Shown here: in pieces, positions 9,221-17,952 of the stretch
Layout: every line of letters starts with the position of its first letter
How positions within the stretch are numbered: the stretch's first letter is position 1
From: Flexithrix dorotheae DSM 6795
GTDB lineage: Bacteria; Bacteroidota; Bacteroidia; Cytophagales; Flammeovirgaceae
Direction: 5' to 3'
Assembly: GCF_000379765.1 (NCBI RefSeq)
Contig: NZ_KB903431.1
Location: forward strand, 186,001 to 250,000
DNA length: 64,000 nucleotides
The notes under the pieces: model-generated
What the model saw: the letters and a program-made list of their open reading frames with translations, nothing else
The model's database searches: none
What the model was told of the DNA's origin: nothing
Program-made: the position numbers and the translations under genes

Positions 9221-10546
9221 ATGCTTTTTAATTTTAGAAAATTATCTATAATCCTCATATTCCTTAATTTATGCTTTGGGTTTTCTTTCTTTTCAAATGC
9301 TCAAAGGAATGAAACAGATAAACCGAATGTCATTCTGATAATGGCAGATGATCTTGGTTTTGAAACCCTGGGCTGTAATGGTGGTGAAAGTTACCAGACG
9401 CCCAGATTAGACAAATTGGCTAAAGAAGGGATGAGGTTTGAAAATTGTTTTTCCACCCCCCTTTGTACCCCCTCAAGAGTTCAGATTATGACTGGGAAAT
9501 ATAATTTCAGGAATTATATCGGATTTGGTTTACTGGATTCTAATGAGAAAACTTTTGGACATTATTTTCAGGAGGCTGGTTATAAAACCTGTATTGCCGG
9601 AAAATGGCAATTGTATGGAAATGCCCGGCAGCAGGAATTGGCTGGAGGAAGAACAGGGACACTTCCAAAAGATGCCGGATTTGATCAATATTGTTTGTGG
9701 CAGGTAAAAGACAGGGGAACACGTTACAAAAACCCAACGGTAGAAATCGAAGGTAAAGGCTTACAGACTTATGAGGATGGCTATGGTCCTGATGTTTTTG
9801 TGGATTATATTGAATCATTTATTGAAGAAAATAAAAACCAGCCCTTCTTTGTTTATTTTCCCATGTGCCTTACTCATGATCCTTTTGTCCCCACACCAAA
9901 TTCAGCTGAATTTGATGGTTTTGACAGCCAAAGTAAAACCAATGATCCACAATATTTTGGGGAAATGGTGAACTACATGGATCAGTCCGTGGGAAGACTG
10001 GTGGACAAAATTAACGCTTTGGGCCTGGGGGAAAATACCCTGGTTTTATTCATTGGTGACAATGGTACCGATAGAGATGTCACCTCCCAGTGGAAGGGAA
10101 AGTCCATAAAAGGGAATAAGGGATTTACCACCGATGCAGGCACGCATGTCCCCTTTATTGCAAGCTGGCCTGGTACCATTGAAGCTGGAAGTATTAACCC
10201 TAATTTGATCGATTTTACCGATTTTTTGCCGAGTTTGCTTGATATCTCCGGACAAAAAGAGATAAAAAAAAAGATTCAAATAGACGGAAAAAGTTTTTAT
10301 CCCCAACTGCTAGGAAGGAAAGGAAAAGGCAGAGAATGGGTTTTTTGCCATTACGATCCAAATTGGGGAAAATTTGAGCCTAGCAGATATGTTCAAAATA
10401 CCAAATGGAAACTTTATGGCTCCGGGGAAATTTATAATTTAGAGGTTGATCCGGAGGAGAAGAATCCCCTTTCAAAAAGCGAACTTCCTCCAAAAGGAAA
10501 ATCAGTTATTTCGGAATTTGCGCAGGTTTTGGAAAAGCTTCAATGA
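9221..10546 (+). CDS. Formylglycine-dependent sulfatase (S1 family), secreted
   Basis: A 441-residue alkaline-phosphatase-superfamily sulfatase. I place the start at the ATG at 9221, which gives a normal signal peptide (MLFNFRKLSIILIFLNLCFG, cleavage near SNAQ); a GTG 18 codons upstream would bury it. The metal-binding IMADDLG follows, and the catalytic motif CTPSR has its formylglycine cysteine at residue 82, followed by IMTGKYN. GKW, LTHDPF and FIGDNGT supply further active-site residues. It removes sulfate esters from sugars, probably in the periplasm. The Cys-type site needs a maturation enzyme, not seen in this window. It stands alone and is divergent from the HTCS gene, hence probably part of its regulon. 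I cannot assign the sulfatase subfamily. Confidence 0.92.
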   Translation: MLFNFRKLSIILIFLNLCFGFSFFSNAQRNETDKPNVILIMADDLGFETLGCNGGESYQTPRLDKLAKEGMRFENCFSTPLCTPSRVQIMTGKYNFRNYIGFGLLDSNEKTFGHYFQEAGYKTCIAGKWQLYGNARQQELAGGRTGTLPKDAGFDQYCLWQVKDRGTRYKNPTVEIEGKGLQTYEDGYGPDVFVDYIESFIEENKNQPFFVYFPMCLTHDPFVPTPNSAEFDGFDSQSKTNDPQYFGEMVNYMDQSVGRLVDKINALGLGENTLVLFIGDNGTDRDVTSQWKGKSIKGNKGFTTDAGTHVPFIASWPGTIEAGSINPNLIDFTDFLPSLLDISGQKEIKKKIQIDGKSFYPQLLGRKGKGREWVFCHYDPNWGKFEPSRYVQNTKWKLYGSGEIYNLEVDPEEKNPLSKSELPPKGKSVISEFAQVLEKLQ

Positions 10547-10718
10547 TAGAATATCAAAATTAGAGAAAGCTTTACATTGCCTGTGGGGAAAACTATTTCA
10601 TCTAAGAGTAATAGGTAAACTAATGTCCAGTTCTTCATCAGCCTTTTGAAGGGACAGCCTTCATGCCATAAACCATTGGTACAACTTGATAAAAAGATAA
10701 CTGATGTGATTCAATTTA

Positions 10719-10748
10719 CTCTCCGGAAGTATTTAACCTTCCGGAGAG
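10719..10748. terminator. Hairpin between convergent genes
   Basis: Perfect 11-bp arms, CTCTCCGGAAG (10719-10729) and CTTCCGGAGAG (10738-10748), flank an 8-nt loop. It sits between the end of the rightward sulfatase gene and the end of the leftward barrel gene, so it probably stops transcription from both sides. There is no strong U-run directly after the stem. Confidence 0.55.
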
Positions 10749-10768
10749 CTGTATGATTGGTGGCTTTT

Positions 10769-11629
10769 TTACTTCTTATGATGCCCTGGTTCCCAAATCA
10801 GACGAACAAAAGAGCTTAATCTCTCATTTTCCCTGCTCACGGGAATTCCCGCCACAATTCCAATCAACAAGTTATCTGCAATACCTAATCGCATTTGAGG
10901 TCGCATGGTCATGTCAAAATCCCCATGATCAAAAGTTTTGTTGAATTCAATACCAATAAAGTTTCTTGTACCGGTAATCATGTAGTGAAAACTAGTATTG
11001 ATGTCGTAAGTGGTGTGGATTTTATTCGTGCTGAAATTCTGCTCAATTATTGGTCCTGTGTAAATTAGGGAATGGAAATTATTCCCCCAGCGTTTGGCTA
11101 TTACGAAAAAAGGATTGTATACATTTCCTTTAGTGAAAGGTTTCCCAAAGTTTCTAAATTCGGATAGTTCAAACTCGTTGATGTAACCCAGGGCCATGGA
11201 AGTGGCCATGGGCTCACTTACAAAAAATGACCATTGAACAGCGACTTTAATGCTATTCAATAGATTGGAAGGAACTGAATCTCTCTCAGTGCCATTTACC
11301 GGTGAATAAAAGGTAAAGGGTAATTCTACTTCTAAACCCAATCTGTCTATGGGTGCCCATTCGTATTCTATTAAGGCCTCATAAGAATCAAATTTTAATT
11401 TATCAGTGAGCCCCAAACCCAGGTTCCATTCTTTTTCCCCTTTCCTTGCCCCCAAGTCCCGAATCAGGTCAATATAGAGGGGTTCAGCATGTAAAACTTT
11501 ATCAGGGTTTTTATGGTTTTCCACCTGTTGGATGTAAAGGCTGTCTTTTTCGGCATCAGTAATTTGCGCAAGGCTATAAGTGGAGAATGTCAATAGTAAA
11601 ATTGACATCAATATATATTTTATATTCAT
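10769..11629 (-). CDS. Predicted outer membrane beta-barrel protein
   Basis: A 286-residue protein with a signal peptide (MNIKYILMSILLLTFSTYSLAQ). I chose the ATG at 11627-11629; another ATG seven codons upstream is possible. After a HAEPLYIDLIRDLGARKGEKEWN block the sequence is a series of alternating hydrophobic/polar strands with aromatic ends, as in outer membrane channels, and it ends in a strand near FVRLIWEPGHHKK. I recall relatives of the HAEPLYIDLIRDLGARKG type in Bacteroidota carrying the name of a purine enzyme, but nothing here supports that. It follows the small protein at 11710-12096 on the same strand and is probably cotranscribed with it. In my memory such pairs occur near metal-handling genes (inference). 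Confidence 0.7.
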   Translation of the reverse strand: MNIKYILMSILLLTFSTYSLAQITDAEKDSLYIQQVENHKNPDKVLHAEPLYIDLIRDLGARKGEKEWNLGLGLTDKLKFDSYEALIEYEWAPIDRLGLEVELPFTFYSPVNGTERDSVPSNLLNSIKVAVQWSFFVSEPMATSMALGYINEFELSEFRNFGKPFTKGNVYNPFFVIAKRWGNNFHSLIYTGPIIEQNFSTNKIHTTYDINTSFHYMITGTRNFIGIEFNKTFDHGDFDMTMRPQMRLGIADNLLIGIVAGIPVSRENERLSSFVRLIWEPGHHKK

Positions 11630-11709
11630 TTTTAATTTGTTTTTAAGCATTAGAAATTGGTCCCGCTTCCATTTTAGAAAGGGGATTTAGTCAGGTCTAA
11701 AAAAACAAA

Positions 11710-12096
11710 TCAAATCCTGGGAGGGGGAGTATCAAGCTTTTGAAAGCCGCTGGCCAGAAAAAATCTATAAGCAGGAAATTCCTGCTTTTTTTTCTCAGCT
11801 ATTGAAGGTTTTATAGTTAAACAAAAGGTATTAAGGGCAAAGAGATCTATTTTAACATTAATTTCCCTGCTATGGTCCTGTGTATCCGGATCATCATATT
11901 CTTTAATGGCATTTTCATTTCCCAGAATTTTCTCCACCACAATTTCCACAATACTTTCCTGATCGTTAAATGATAAATCCTCGGGAATGTGTTCAGGATG
12001 CGGATCTGCGGTATCCACACTGATGTTGAGCAGGTAAAGTCCCATAAATCCCCAAAGGAATCTGGTAAAGATGCTATTTCTTATTTGATTGATCAC
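11710..12096 (-). CDS. Small membrane-anchored protein of unknown function
   Basis: A 128-residue protein with an N-terminal hydrophobic segment (IFTRFLWGFMGLYLLNISV) that may be an anchor or signal, followed by a conserved acidic block, DTADPHPEHIPEDLSFNDQESIVE, and EYDDPDTQDHS. The C-terminus (AYRFFLASGFQKLDTPPPRI) is Pro-rich. I have seen proteins with the same LLNISVDT and FNDQESIVE blocks in Bacteroidota next to metal-transport or outer-membrane genes, but I know of no assigned function. It is the first gene of a pair with the beta-barrel gene 81 bp downstream. Confidence 0.65.
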   Translation of the reverse strand: MINQIRNSIFTRFLWGFMGLYLLNISVDTADPHPEHIPEDLSFNDQESIVEIVVEKILGNENAIKEYDDPDTQDHSREINVKIDLFALNTFCLTIKPSIAEKKKQEFPAYRFFLASGFQKLDTPPPRI

Positions 12097-12281
12097 GGCT
12101 CAAAATTACACCAGATCTATTTTTTTTCATATGGCTGATAATGGTTAAAACTAAAATAAATTAAATTTAGCTTATCACCAGAAAAAAATCTTCCCCTGAT
12201 ATTTTTTGCTCTGGAATTATCTCGTGTCGCTTTAATTGAGAATAATTGAAAATCTCTGTCCTGGAAATTTCAAATTTTGAG

Positions 12282-12305
12282 GAGGGGAAAACTAATTTTC
12301 CCCTC
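12282..12305 (-). terminator. Hairpin downstream of the VOC gene
   Basis: Ten-base arms GAGGGGAAAA (12282-12291) and TTTTCCCCTC (12296-12305) with a 4-nt loop lie 50 bp past the end of the leftward VOC gene. The U-run after the stem is poor, so termination efficiency is uncertain. Confidence 0.5.
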
Positions 12306-12355
12306 ACTTCAGTGGGCTTAAAGGTTAACGCCCGGTCTGGTCCGGTTCGGTTATT

Positions 12356-12721
12356 TTATTTGTTGGAGTGCAGGCCAATTCGATTGCCTTCAGTATCCGT
12401 AAATTGGGCAAAGAAACCAAATTCACCAATATCTGTTTTGGGGATAAGCATTTTCCCACCAGATTCCTCAACCCGGGAAGCCTGAGTCGAAACATCTTCA
12501 CAAGAAAAGTATATTACAGTACCATCAGCACTTGGGGTGGTCTCATTCGACTGAACCAAACACCCTGCAGATCCTATTTTGTCAGGCTCACCGAACATAT
12601 ACATTTTACTATCTGGCATTTCAATGAATTGAAATTCTAAATCAAAAACTTTAGCATAAAAGTTCTTGGCTCTTTCAAGATCTGTTGTGGCGATCTCAAA
12701 CCATTGTACCGGGTTTTTCAT
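12356..12721 (-). CDS. VOC-superfamily (glyoxalase/bleomycin-resistance fold) protein
   Basis: A 121-residue single-domain protein with two beta-alpha-beta-beta-beta units: PVQWFEIATTDLERAKNFYAKVF at the start and VIYFSCEDVSTQASRVEESGG in the second half, ending in FTDTEGNRIGLHS. This is the common PV-WFEI type VOC protein, often annotated as a glyoxalase-like enzyme. Several of the usual metal ligands cannot be assigned with certainty and the substrate is unknown. It has no signal peptide and appears to be transcribed alone. Confidence 0.85.
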   Translation of the reverse strand: MKNPVQWFEIATTDLERAKNFYAKVFDLEFQFIEMPDSKMYMFGEPDKIGSAGCLVQSNETTPSADGTVIYFSCEDVSTQASRVEESGGKMLIPKTDIGEFGFFAQFTDTEGNRIGLHSNK

Positions 12722-12917
12722 TTTTTGGTTGTTTTAATTGATTGAAAAATTGCGATTCAAATTCTATGTAAGTTAGTTCAACTATGGTTTTTGTCAAAGA
12801 CAATCAGGAGTTGTAATAAAGTGTTAATGTGCTTTTAATACTGACTATGATGAAAGCAAAAGTTTCAGAAATTAATCCCTCATGCTAAATGAAGTTAAGA
12901 CAGTTTCTATATTTTTC

Positions 12918-13364
12918 CTAATCCTCTATGGCTTCAATGCCCTGATCAGCAAGTTTGGCAAGTCCGTCTTTCATTGTTTTGATTTGTTCCGGGGAATGGC
13001 CTTGCCACACCGTAATTTCCCCTACTACTTTAAATGGAAATTTTGAACGGTAAGACATGGTAGGATTTCCGGGAAATTTTTTGTCTGTTAAATTAGGGTC
13101 ATCTTCTATTGCACCAGTGGGCTCTACTAAATAAATTCTTTCAGGCTTTTCGCCTAAAGCAAGCTCAGCTCCCCAAATCGCAGCATCCAGGGTAGCAGTC
13201 AGATAGATATATTTTGCCCTGTTTTTTTTGCCGTAATTGGAATGAATCCCTGGCTCAATAAATTCTCCAATTTTGAGCGCTGCTTTAGTGCCGTGAAAGT
13301 AGGTTTGGGCAAAAGGGGTTTGGGCAGTTGGATTGGTTTGCAGGTTTCTTTTGTGTTTTTCCAT
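12918..13364 (-). CDS. arr: NAD(+)--rifampin ADP-ribosyltransferase Arr
   Basis: A 148-residue enzyme that inactivates rifamycin antibiotics by moving ADP-ribose from NAD+ to the ansa-chain hydroxyl. It carries the Arr hallmarks TYFHGTKAALKIGEFI, YIYLTATLDAAIWGAELA and IYLVEPTGAIEDDPN, then PTMSYRS and FKVVGEI. The H19, Y49 and D84 active-site residues of the Mycobacterium smegmatis enzyme correspond at a constant offset of five to H24, Y54 and D89 here, so it looks intact. Length is normal. No resistance cassette, integron or mobile element surrounds it, which suggests a resident chromosomal copy rather than a recent acquisition. Confidence 0.95.
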   Translation of the reverse strand: MEKHKRNLQTNPTAQTPFAQTYFHGTKAALKIGEFIEPGIHSNYGKKNRAKYIYLTATLDAAIWGAELALGEKPERIYLVEPTGAIEDDPNLTDKKFPGNPTMSYRSKFPFKVVGEITVWQGHSPEQIKTMKDGLAKLADQGIEAIED

Positions 13365-13608
13365 TATTGAAAAGTTTTAGCTTTGAGGTTTAGTTATGTG
13401 TTGGCTGTTTATAGTATACCGCAAGGTTACCAAAAAATCTACAATATAAATTTAAAGCATAGGAAAGGATTTATGCTTAAAAGATCTTTATAATTTAAGC
13501 CTGAGTAATTTGAAATTACTTCAATATGGATATTTATTTCCGAGATTTGGATACTTTATGGTCAATTGAAGGGAAGAACTTTGTTATGTAATCAAAAAAT
13601 AAATTATT

Positions 13609-14601
13609 ATGAAACAAAGAAAGCTGGGAACTCAAGGACTAATTACTCCACCAATAGGTTTGGGTTGTATGGGCATGACAACCTTTGCCGGAGGAGATAT
13701 TTATGGTAAATCAGATGAAAAAGAGGCAATAGCCACCATTCATCGATCATGGGAGTTGGGAGGGAACTTTCTGGATACTGCTGATATGTATGGCCCCTTT
13801 TTAAATGAACAACTCATTGCCAAAGCTATTGGTGGAAATCGGGATCAATACAACATTGCCACCAAATTTGGAGTGGAAATAGATGACAGTGGCCAGATTA
13901 CCTGGGCTATAAATGGCAAAAAGGACTATGTGAAAAAAGCGGTTGAACGTTCGCTCAAAAATCTGAAGACAGATTATATCGATTTGTATTATTTACATCG
14001 CTTGGATAAGAATACTCCAATAGAAGAGACAGTTGGAGCAATGGCTGATTTGGTGAAAGAAGGCAAGGTGAAATACATAGGACTTTCCGAAGTGTCTTCA
14101 GAAACTATCAGAAAAGCCCATGCGGTTCACCCATTATCTGCTGTTCAGACGGAATATTCTCTTTTTGAGCGTAGTGTGGAAGGAAGAGGAATAATGGATA
14201 CTTTGGATCAATTGGGCATTACCCTGGTGGCTTATTCTCCATTGGGTCGTGGATTTTTGTCTGGTAAGTTTCAGTCGCCTGAGGATTTTCCTGAAAATGA
14301 TTTCAGACGAACTGTACCTAAATTTCAAGGGGAACAATTCCAAAAAAACCTTGAATTATTAAATGAAATTCAGCGAATGGCTGGGGAAAAAGGGATTACA
14401 AACACTCAATTGGCCCTGGCCTGGACCATTGCCAAAGGCGCCTTACCCATTCCTGGAACAAAAAGAATTAGTTATTTGGAACAAAATATAGCGGCTACTT
14501 CCATTTCATTGTCTCAGAAGGATTTAGACCGGTTAGAAAGCATCATACCTATCTCCACAGAAACGGGAGACAGGTACAATGATATGAGTTCAATTGATTA
14601 A
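13609..14601 (+). CDS. Aldo/keto reductase
   Basis: A 330-residue cytoplasmic NADPH-dependent oxidoreductase with the (beta/alpha)8 AKR fold. The catalytic tetrad is visible as D56 and Y61 (FLDTADMYG), K86 (ATKFG) and H130 (YYLHRLD). VKYIGLSEVS, AYSPLGRGFLSGKF and IPGTKRISYLEQN, which contact cofactor phosphate, follow. It resembles the AKR13-type reductases acting on small aldehydes and ketones. A hairpin terminator separates it from the AraC-type regulator downstream on the same strand, which is a plausible controller (inference). Confidence 0.93.
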   Translation: MKQRKLGTQGLITPPIGLGCMGMTTFAGGDIYGKSDEKEAIATIHRSWELGGNFLDTADMYGPFLNEQLIAKAIGGNRDQYNIATKFGVEIDDSGQITWAINGKKDYVKKAVERSLKNLKTDYIDLYYLHRLDKNTPIEETVGAMADLVKEGKVKYIGLSEVSSETIRKAHAVHPLSAVQTEYSLFERSVEGRGIMDTLDQLGITLVAYSPLGRGFLSGKFQSPEDFPENDFRRTVPKFQGEQFQKNLELLNEIQRMAGEKGITNTQLALAWTIAKGALPIPGTKRISYLEQNIAATSISLSQKDLDRLESIIPISTETGDRYNDMSSID

Positions 14602-14612
14602 CCAAACCATAG

Positions 14613-14644
14613 GAAAAACAGCTGTATTGTTTCAGCTGTTTTTC
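14613..14644 (+). terminator. Rho-independent terminator after the aldo/keto reductase gene
   Basis: Perfect 12-bp arms GAAAAACAGCTG (14613-14624) and CAGCTGTTTTTC (14633-14644) around an 8-nt loop, with the U-run built into the second arm. It starts 12 bp after the stop codon and ends 14 bp before the AraC gene, so the regulator is probably read from its own signal or by read-through. Confidence 0.75.
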
Positions 14645-14657
14645 TTAAATTAGAAAT

Positions 14658-15578
14658 ATGAATAAGAAAGTTTCTCCACCCTTGGTCATAGAATCAATTC
14701 CTAAACTGCATAAACATTTTGGCATAAAAAGCCCGGAACATCCCCTGGTAAGTGTGGTTGATTTGAAGGATGTACCTCCTTGCTGTGGAATTTCAGACGA
14801 AGCTATTTCACATCATTTCTATACCATTTCCATAAAGAAGAACGTAAAGGGAAAATTCCGCTACGGACAACAATATTACGATTTCGATAAAGGGGTAATG
14901 ACCTTTTTAGCACCAAAACAAATCCTTAAAATAGAATTGGAAAATGATTCAGTGGGAGAGGGTTTTATGTTATACGTGCATCCCGATTTCTTTCAAAAAT
15001 ATCCTTTGGCTGCAAAGATTAAGGAATATGGTTTTTTCTCCTATGCCGTAAATGAAGCTTTGCATTTATCCGAAACTGAGGATAAAATGATAAGCAAAAT
15101 GTTTATGGATATCAGACATGAAATCCATACATCAATTGATAATTTTACCCAGGACCTCATTGTTTCCTATATCGATTTATTGCTTAATTATTCCAACCGT
15201 TTCTACAACCGTCAATTCATTACAAGAAAAGTGGTAAACAATGATATTCTGGTCAAATTGGAAAATCTGCTTCATGCTTATTTTAACCAGAATGAATTCC
15301 CGGAAAAGGGACTGCCCACGGTGCAATACATTTCCGAAAAACTGAATATTTCACCCAGTTACCTGAGTGATATGCTGCGTCACCAAACCGGAATGAGCAC
15401 AAAGCATCATATTCAAAATGTACTCATAGAAAAAGCGAAGGAATTTTTGTCTATCACTGATTTATCCATAAGTGAAATTGCCTATATGTTGGGGTTTGAA
15501 TATCCGCAATCTTTCAATAAACTTTTTAAAAACAAAACAAATCAAACGCCATTACAGTACAGACATTCCTTGAATTAA
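14658..15578 (+). CDS. AraC-family transcriptional regulator
   Basis: A 306-residue regulator. The N-terminal 190 residues are a cupin-like sensing region (GKFRYGQQYYDFDKGVMTFLAPKQ is typical). The C-terminal 100 residues are a two-helix-turn-helix AraC DNA-binding domain: TVQYISEKLNISPSYLSDMLRHQTG and the conserved LSISEIAYMLGFEYPQSFNKLFKNKTNQTPLQYR. This combination is common in Bacteroidota next to oxidoreductase genes. It probably controls the adjacent aldo/keto reductase gene, but no operator was identified. Confidence 0.93.
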   Translation: MNKKVSPPLVIESIPKLHKHFGIKSPEHPLVSVVDLKDVPPCCGISDEAISHHFYTISIKKNVKGKFRYGQQYYDFDKGVMTFLAPKQILKIELENDSVGEGFMLYVHPDFFQKYPLAAKIKEYGFFSYAVNEALHLSETEDKMISKMFMDIRHEIHTSIDNFTQDLIVSYIDLLLNYSNRFYNRQFITRKVVNNDILVKLENLLHAYFNQNEFPEKGLPTVQYISEKLNISPSYLSDMLRHQTGMSTKHHIQNVLIEKAKEFLSITDLSISEIAYMLGFEYPQSFNKLFKNKTNQTPLQYRHSLN

Positions 15579-15732
15579 AATCTTCTATTGCCAAAGGAGA
15601 AAACCGGCTGGTTTGATGACTGCTGCCTTTTCATAATCAAAAGCATTAGTTTTTTCTCTTCTATTTCTGAGGGAATCCAAAACCTTTATTGATTTTTTTC
15701 CGTGGGAAATTCAACTGATTCCCTAAAAAGAT

Positions 15733-16116
15733 TTATTCTATTTTCTCTAATTTGGCGGTTGCGGTAAATTTATATTCTTTACTTGAGGTTTTTGTGGTAT
15801 GGAATTTTCCATTTATTTCCAAAATTTCGCAAAAAAGGGTATCGATTATCATATCTGGATATCTGTCTGTTCCTGCAGTTACTCTTCTTTTGAAAAGTTT
15901 ATATTCGCATTCATTTGACCATTCAATATCGAATTCGGAAACTAACCCCGATTCCTCAATTGTTTCAGATTGATGAGTTTCAGTTCGCTTGATAATGTGG
16001 GTTGTCCCATCTTCGCCATGCAATCTGAATGTCCCGGTTTTCAGGTTCTCGCAGTCCATGGAATCACAATTGGATATCAGAAAAACTAAAATAACCAGAA
16101 GAAAATGAGATTTCAT
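15733..16116 (-). CDS. Small lipoprotein of unknown function
   Basis: A 127-residue protein. The start is placed at the ATG at 16114-16116 because MKSHFLLVILVFLISNCDS is a good lipoprotein signal with the lipid cysteine at residue 17; a longer frame from 16203 adds 29 residues unlike a leader. The mature part has several cysteines (CENLKTGTF, NECEYKLF, LFCEILEI), a DNA-binding-independent, beta-rich pattern and ends in KEYKFTATAKLEKIE. I do not recognise a family. It stands alone between the AraC gene and the sulfatase gene. Confidence 0.6.
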   Translation of the reverse strand: MKSHFLLVILVFLISNCDSMDCENLKTGTFRLHGEDGTTHIIKRTETHQSETIEESGLVSEFDIEWSNECEYKLFKRRVTAGTDRYPDMIIDTLFCEILEINGKFHTTKTSSKEYKFTATAKLEKIE

Positions 16117-16228
16117 ATATAGCTTGTTTTTAGGCACAAAGTGGATTTTTTTGGAAATTCCGACTAAAATACAAAGAATTTGATAATCATAATTGATTTT
16201 CAACTATGTCATTTTCGGAAGGAAGTGG

Positions 16229-17842
16229 TTACTCCTCAGCCCATCTGGTTTTCTGAATAATGTCAAATTTGACTTCCACATCATTTGCCTGTTTTGCCAC
16301 TGTTCTGCTTGTTCCCCTGTCAACGATAGCTTCCAGTTCTTTCTTTAAGGATTCTGCCACCTCCGGATAATCTTCCAATACGTTTTGTGCTTCATGAATA
16401 TCCTCCTTCAGGTTATAAAGTTCAACTTTTGCCGGTTTGCCTCTCGACAAATCTAGTTTCTCTTCTGGAAGCCGATAAACAATTTTCCAGCCTTCATTAT
16501 TGCGAAACGCAAATTCCCCATCTACAGAATGGCTGACTAAATTCTCTCTTTTTGATTTTGATTCCTGACCTAAAAGCACTGGTAGTATACTAAAACTGTC
16601 TTCCCCTTCATTAGCCGGAGTTGGCTCGTTTTTAATTAAATCATGAACCGTAGCATAAACATCCGTTAGACACAAAAGCTGGTTGCTGGAAGAGGCAGGT
16701 TGAATTTTCTTGGGCCATTTCGCAATAAAAGGGACCCTGTGACCACCCTCCCAAATATCTCCTTTATGACCGCGATACGGTCCACTGGGCATATGTCCGG
16801 CATTCACAAGGTCATTCCAGCCTGTATAATGGGAATGGCCGTTATCGGCTGTGAAAATAATTAGAGTGTTCTCTGAAATTCCTGCTTTTTTAATCGCATT
16901 TAGCAACTCACCAACGGACCAGTCTGTTTCCATTACAAAATCGGCAATTGGAGCAATACCACTTTTTCCTTTAAAATTATCGGATGGTGATACGGGTTCG
17001 TGCGGAGAAGTCATGGAAAAATAAAGAAAAAATGGTTCTGTCTTCTTGCTTTGCTCATGAATATATTTTACTGCCCTGTTTGTAAGTTCCGGTAGTATAT
17101 TTTCAAACTTCCAGCCAGGAGCCATAGGCATATTATCGAATACTTGTGGCATAAATTCGCCCTCAAAATCTTCCTTTTTATACAGGGAGGTAGGTTGAAC
17201 AAGAATCCGGTCATTTTCTATAAATGTGAAAGGTGGAAAATTGGGGACGTGAGTGCCGAAATAATAATCAAAACCATGCTCGGTTGGTCCTCCTTTAATG
17301 GGTTTTGTGAAATCCCAGTTGTATTTTCTTAGCTCATTTTTCCTTTCAATCCTTTCGCTCTCATGTTCCCCTTCCCAATGCCAACCCAAATGCCATTTCC
17401 CAATACAAGCAGTGGCATATCCATTTTGTTTTAGTATTTCAGGTAAAGTAGTTCTTTCTTTTTTGATTAAAGGCGGTTCATAACAGGCCAGCACCCATTC
17501 CTGTAGAGGAGTTCTCCAATTGTACCTTCCGGTAAGTAATCCGTAGCGGGTGGGTGAACAAACTGCCGAGCTGCTATGGGCATCCAAAAAACTCATTCCT
17601 TCATTTGCCAGATTATCAAGATTTGGTGTGGGTATTTTATTTTCAGGATAATGGGCCTGGATATCACCTACCCCAAAGTCATCTGCCAATATTAAAATGA
17701 TATTAGGTTTTTGGGTGACATTTTGGTCTTTTTCTGTTTTACAATTTGATAATAAAATCAATACAGACAGGCACATTAAATTTATTTTTAATGTGTTCCC
17801 TAGCGTCAATGCCTGTTTTTTGCTTCGATTAATAAAATTCAT
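16229..17842 (-). CDS. Formylglycine-dependent sulfatase (S1 family), lipoprotein
   Basis: A 537-residue sulfatase with a lipoprotein signal ending in LLSNC (C34). IILILADDFG binds calcium, and the formylglycine site CSPTR has its cysteine at residue 95 followed by YGLLTGRYNWR. GKWHLGW, SPHEPV, FTADNGHS and GHKGDIWEGGHRVPF complete the active site. It shares SSAVC-[ST]PTRY and a WVL-[AE]AP/PPLI insertion with the sulfatase at 27979-29475, so the two probably belong to one subfamily and act on related sulfate esters. It is the last gene of the symporter / fuconate dehydratase / oxidoreductase run (110-bp gap), linking desulfation with fucose catabolism. Lipid anchoring suggests a membrane-attached periplasmic or surface location. 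Confidence 0.94.
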   Translation of the reverse strand: MNFINRSKKQALTLGNTLKINLMCLSVLILLSNCKTEKDQNVTQKPNIILILADDFGVGDIQAHYPENKIPTPNLDNLANEGMSFLDAHSSSAVCSPTRYGLLTGRYNWRTPLQEWVLACYEPPLIKKERTTLPEILKQNGYATACIGKWHLGWHWEGEHESERIERKNELRKYNWDFTKPIKGGPTEHGFDYYFGTHVPNFPPFTFIENDRILVQPTSLYKKEDFEGEFMPQVFDNMPMAPGWKFENILPELTNRAVKYIHEQSKKTEPFFLYFSMTSPHEPVSPSDNFKGKSGIAPIADFVMETDWSVGELLNAIKKAGISENTLIIFTADNGHSHYTGWNDLVNAGHMPSGPYRGHKGDIWEGGHRVPFIAKWPKKIQPASSSNQLLCLTDVYATVHDLIKNEPTPANEGEDSFSILPVLLGQESKSKRENLVSHSVDGEFAFRNNEGWKIVYRLPEEKLDLSRGKPAKVELYNLKEDIHEAQNVLEDYPEVAESLKKELEAIVDRGTSRTVAKQANDVEVKFDIIQKTRWAEE

Positions 17843-17952
17843 TGATTTTTTATTTTGCTGCTTCTGATAGGTGAGTAGTTTCAGAAATGCTATTGGGATA
17901 AATACTTAATGTTTTTTCATCATTTAAAAATATTTCCTTTACTTTTCCAGCA

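Noticed and set aside
10769-11629. Purine-biosynthesis enzyme name used for this protein type
   Set aside because: The sequence has a signal peptide and barrel-like strands and none of the ATP-grasp or PurM motifs expected of such an enzyme.
14134-14343. Leftward reading frame inside the aldo/keto reductase gene
   Set aside because: It overlaps a clearly coding gene in another frame and has no coding character of its own.
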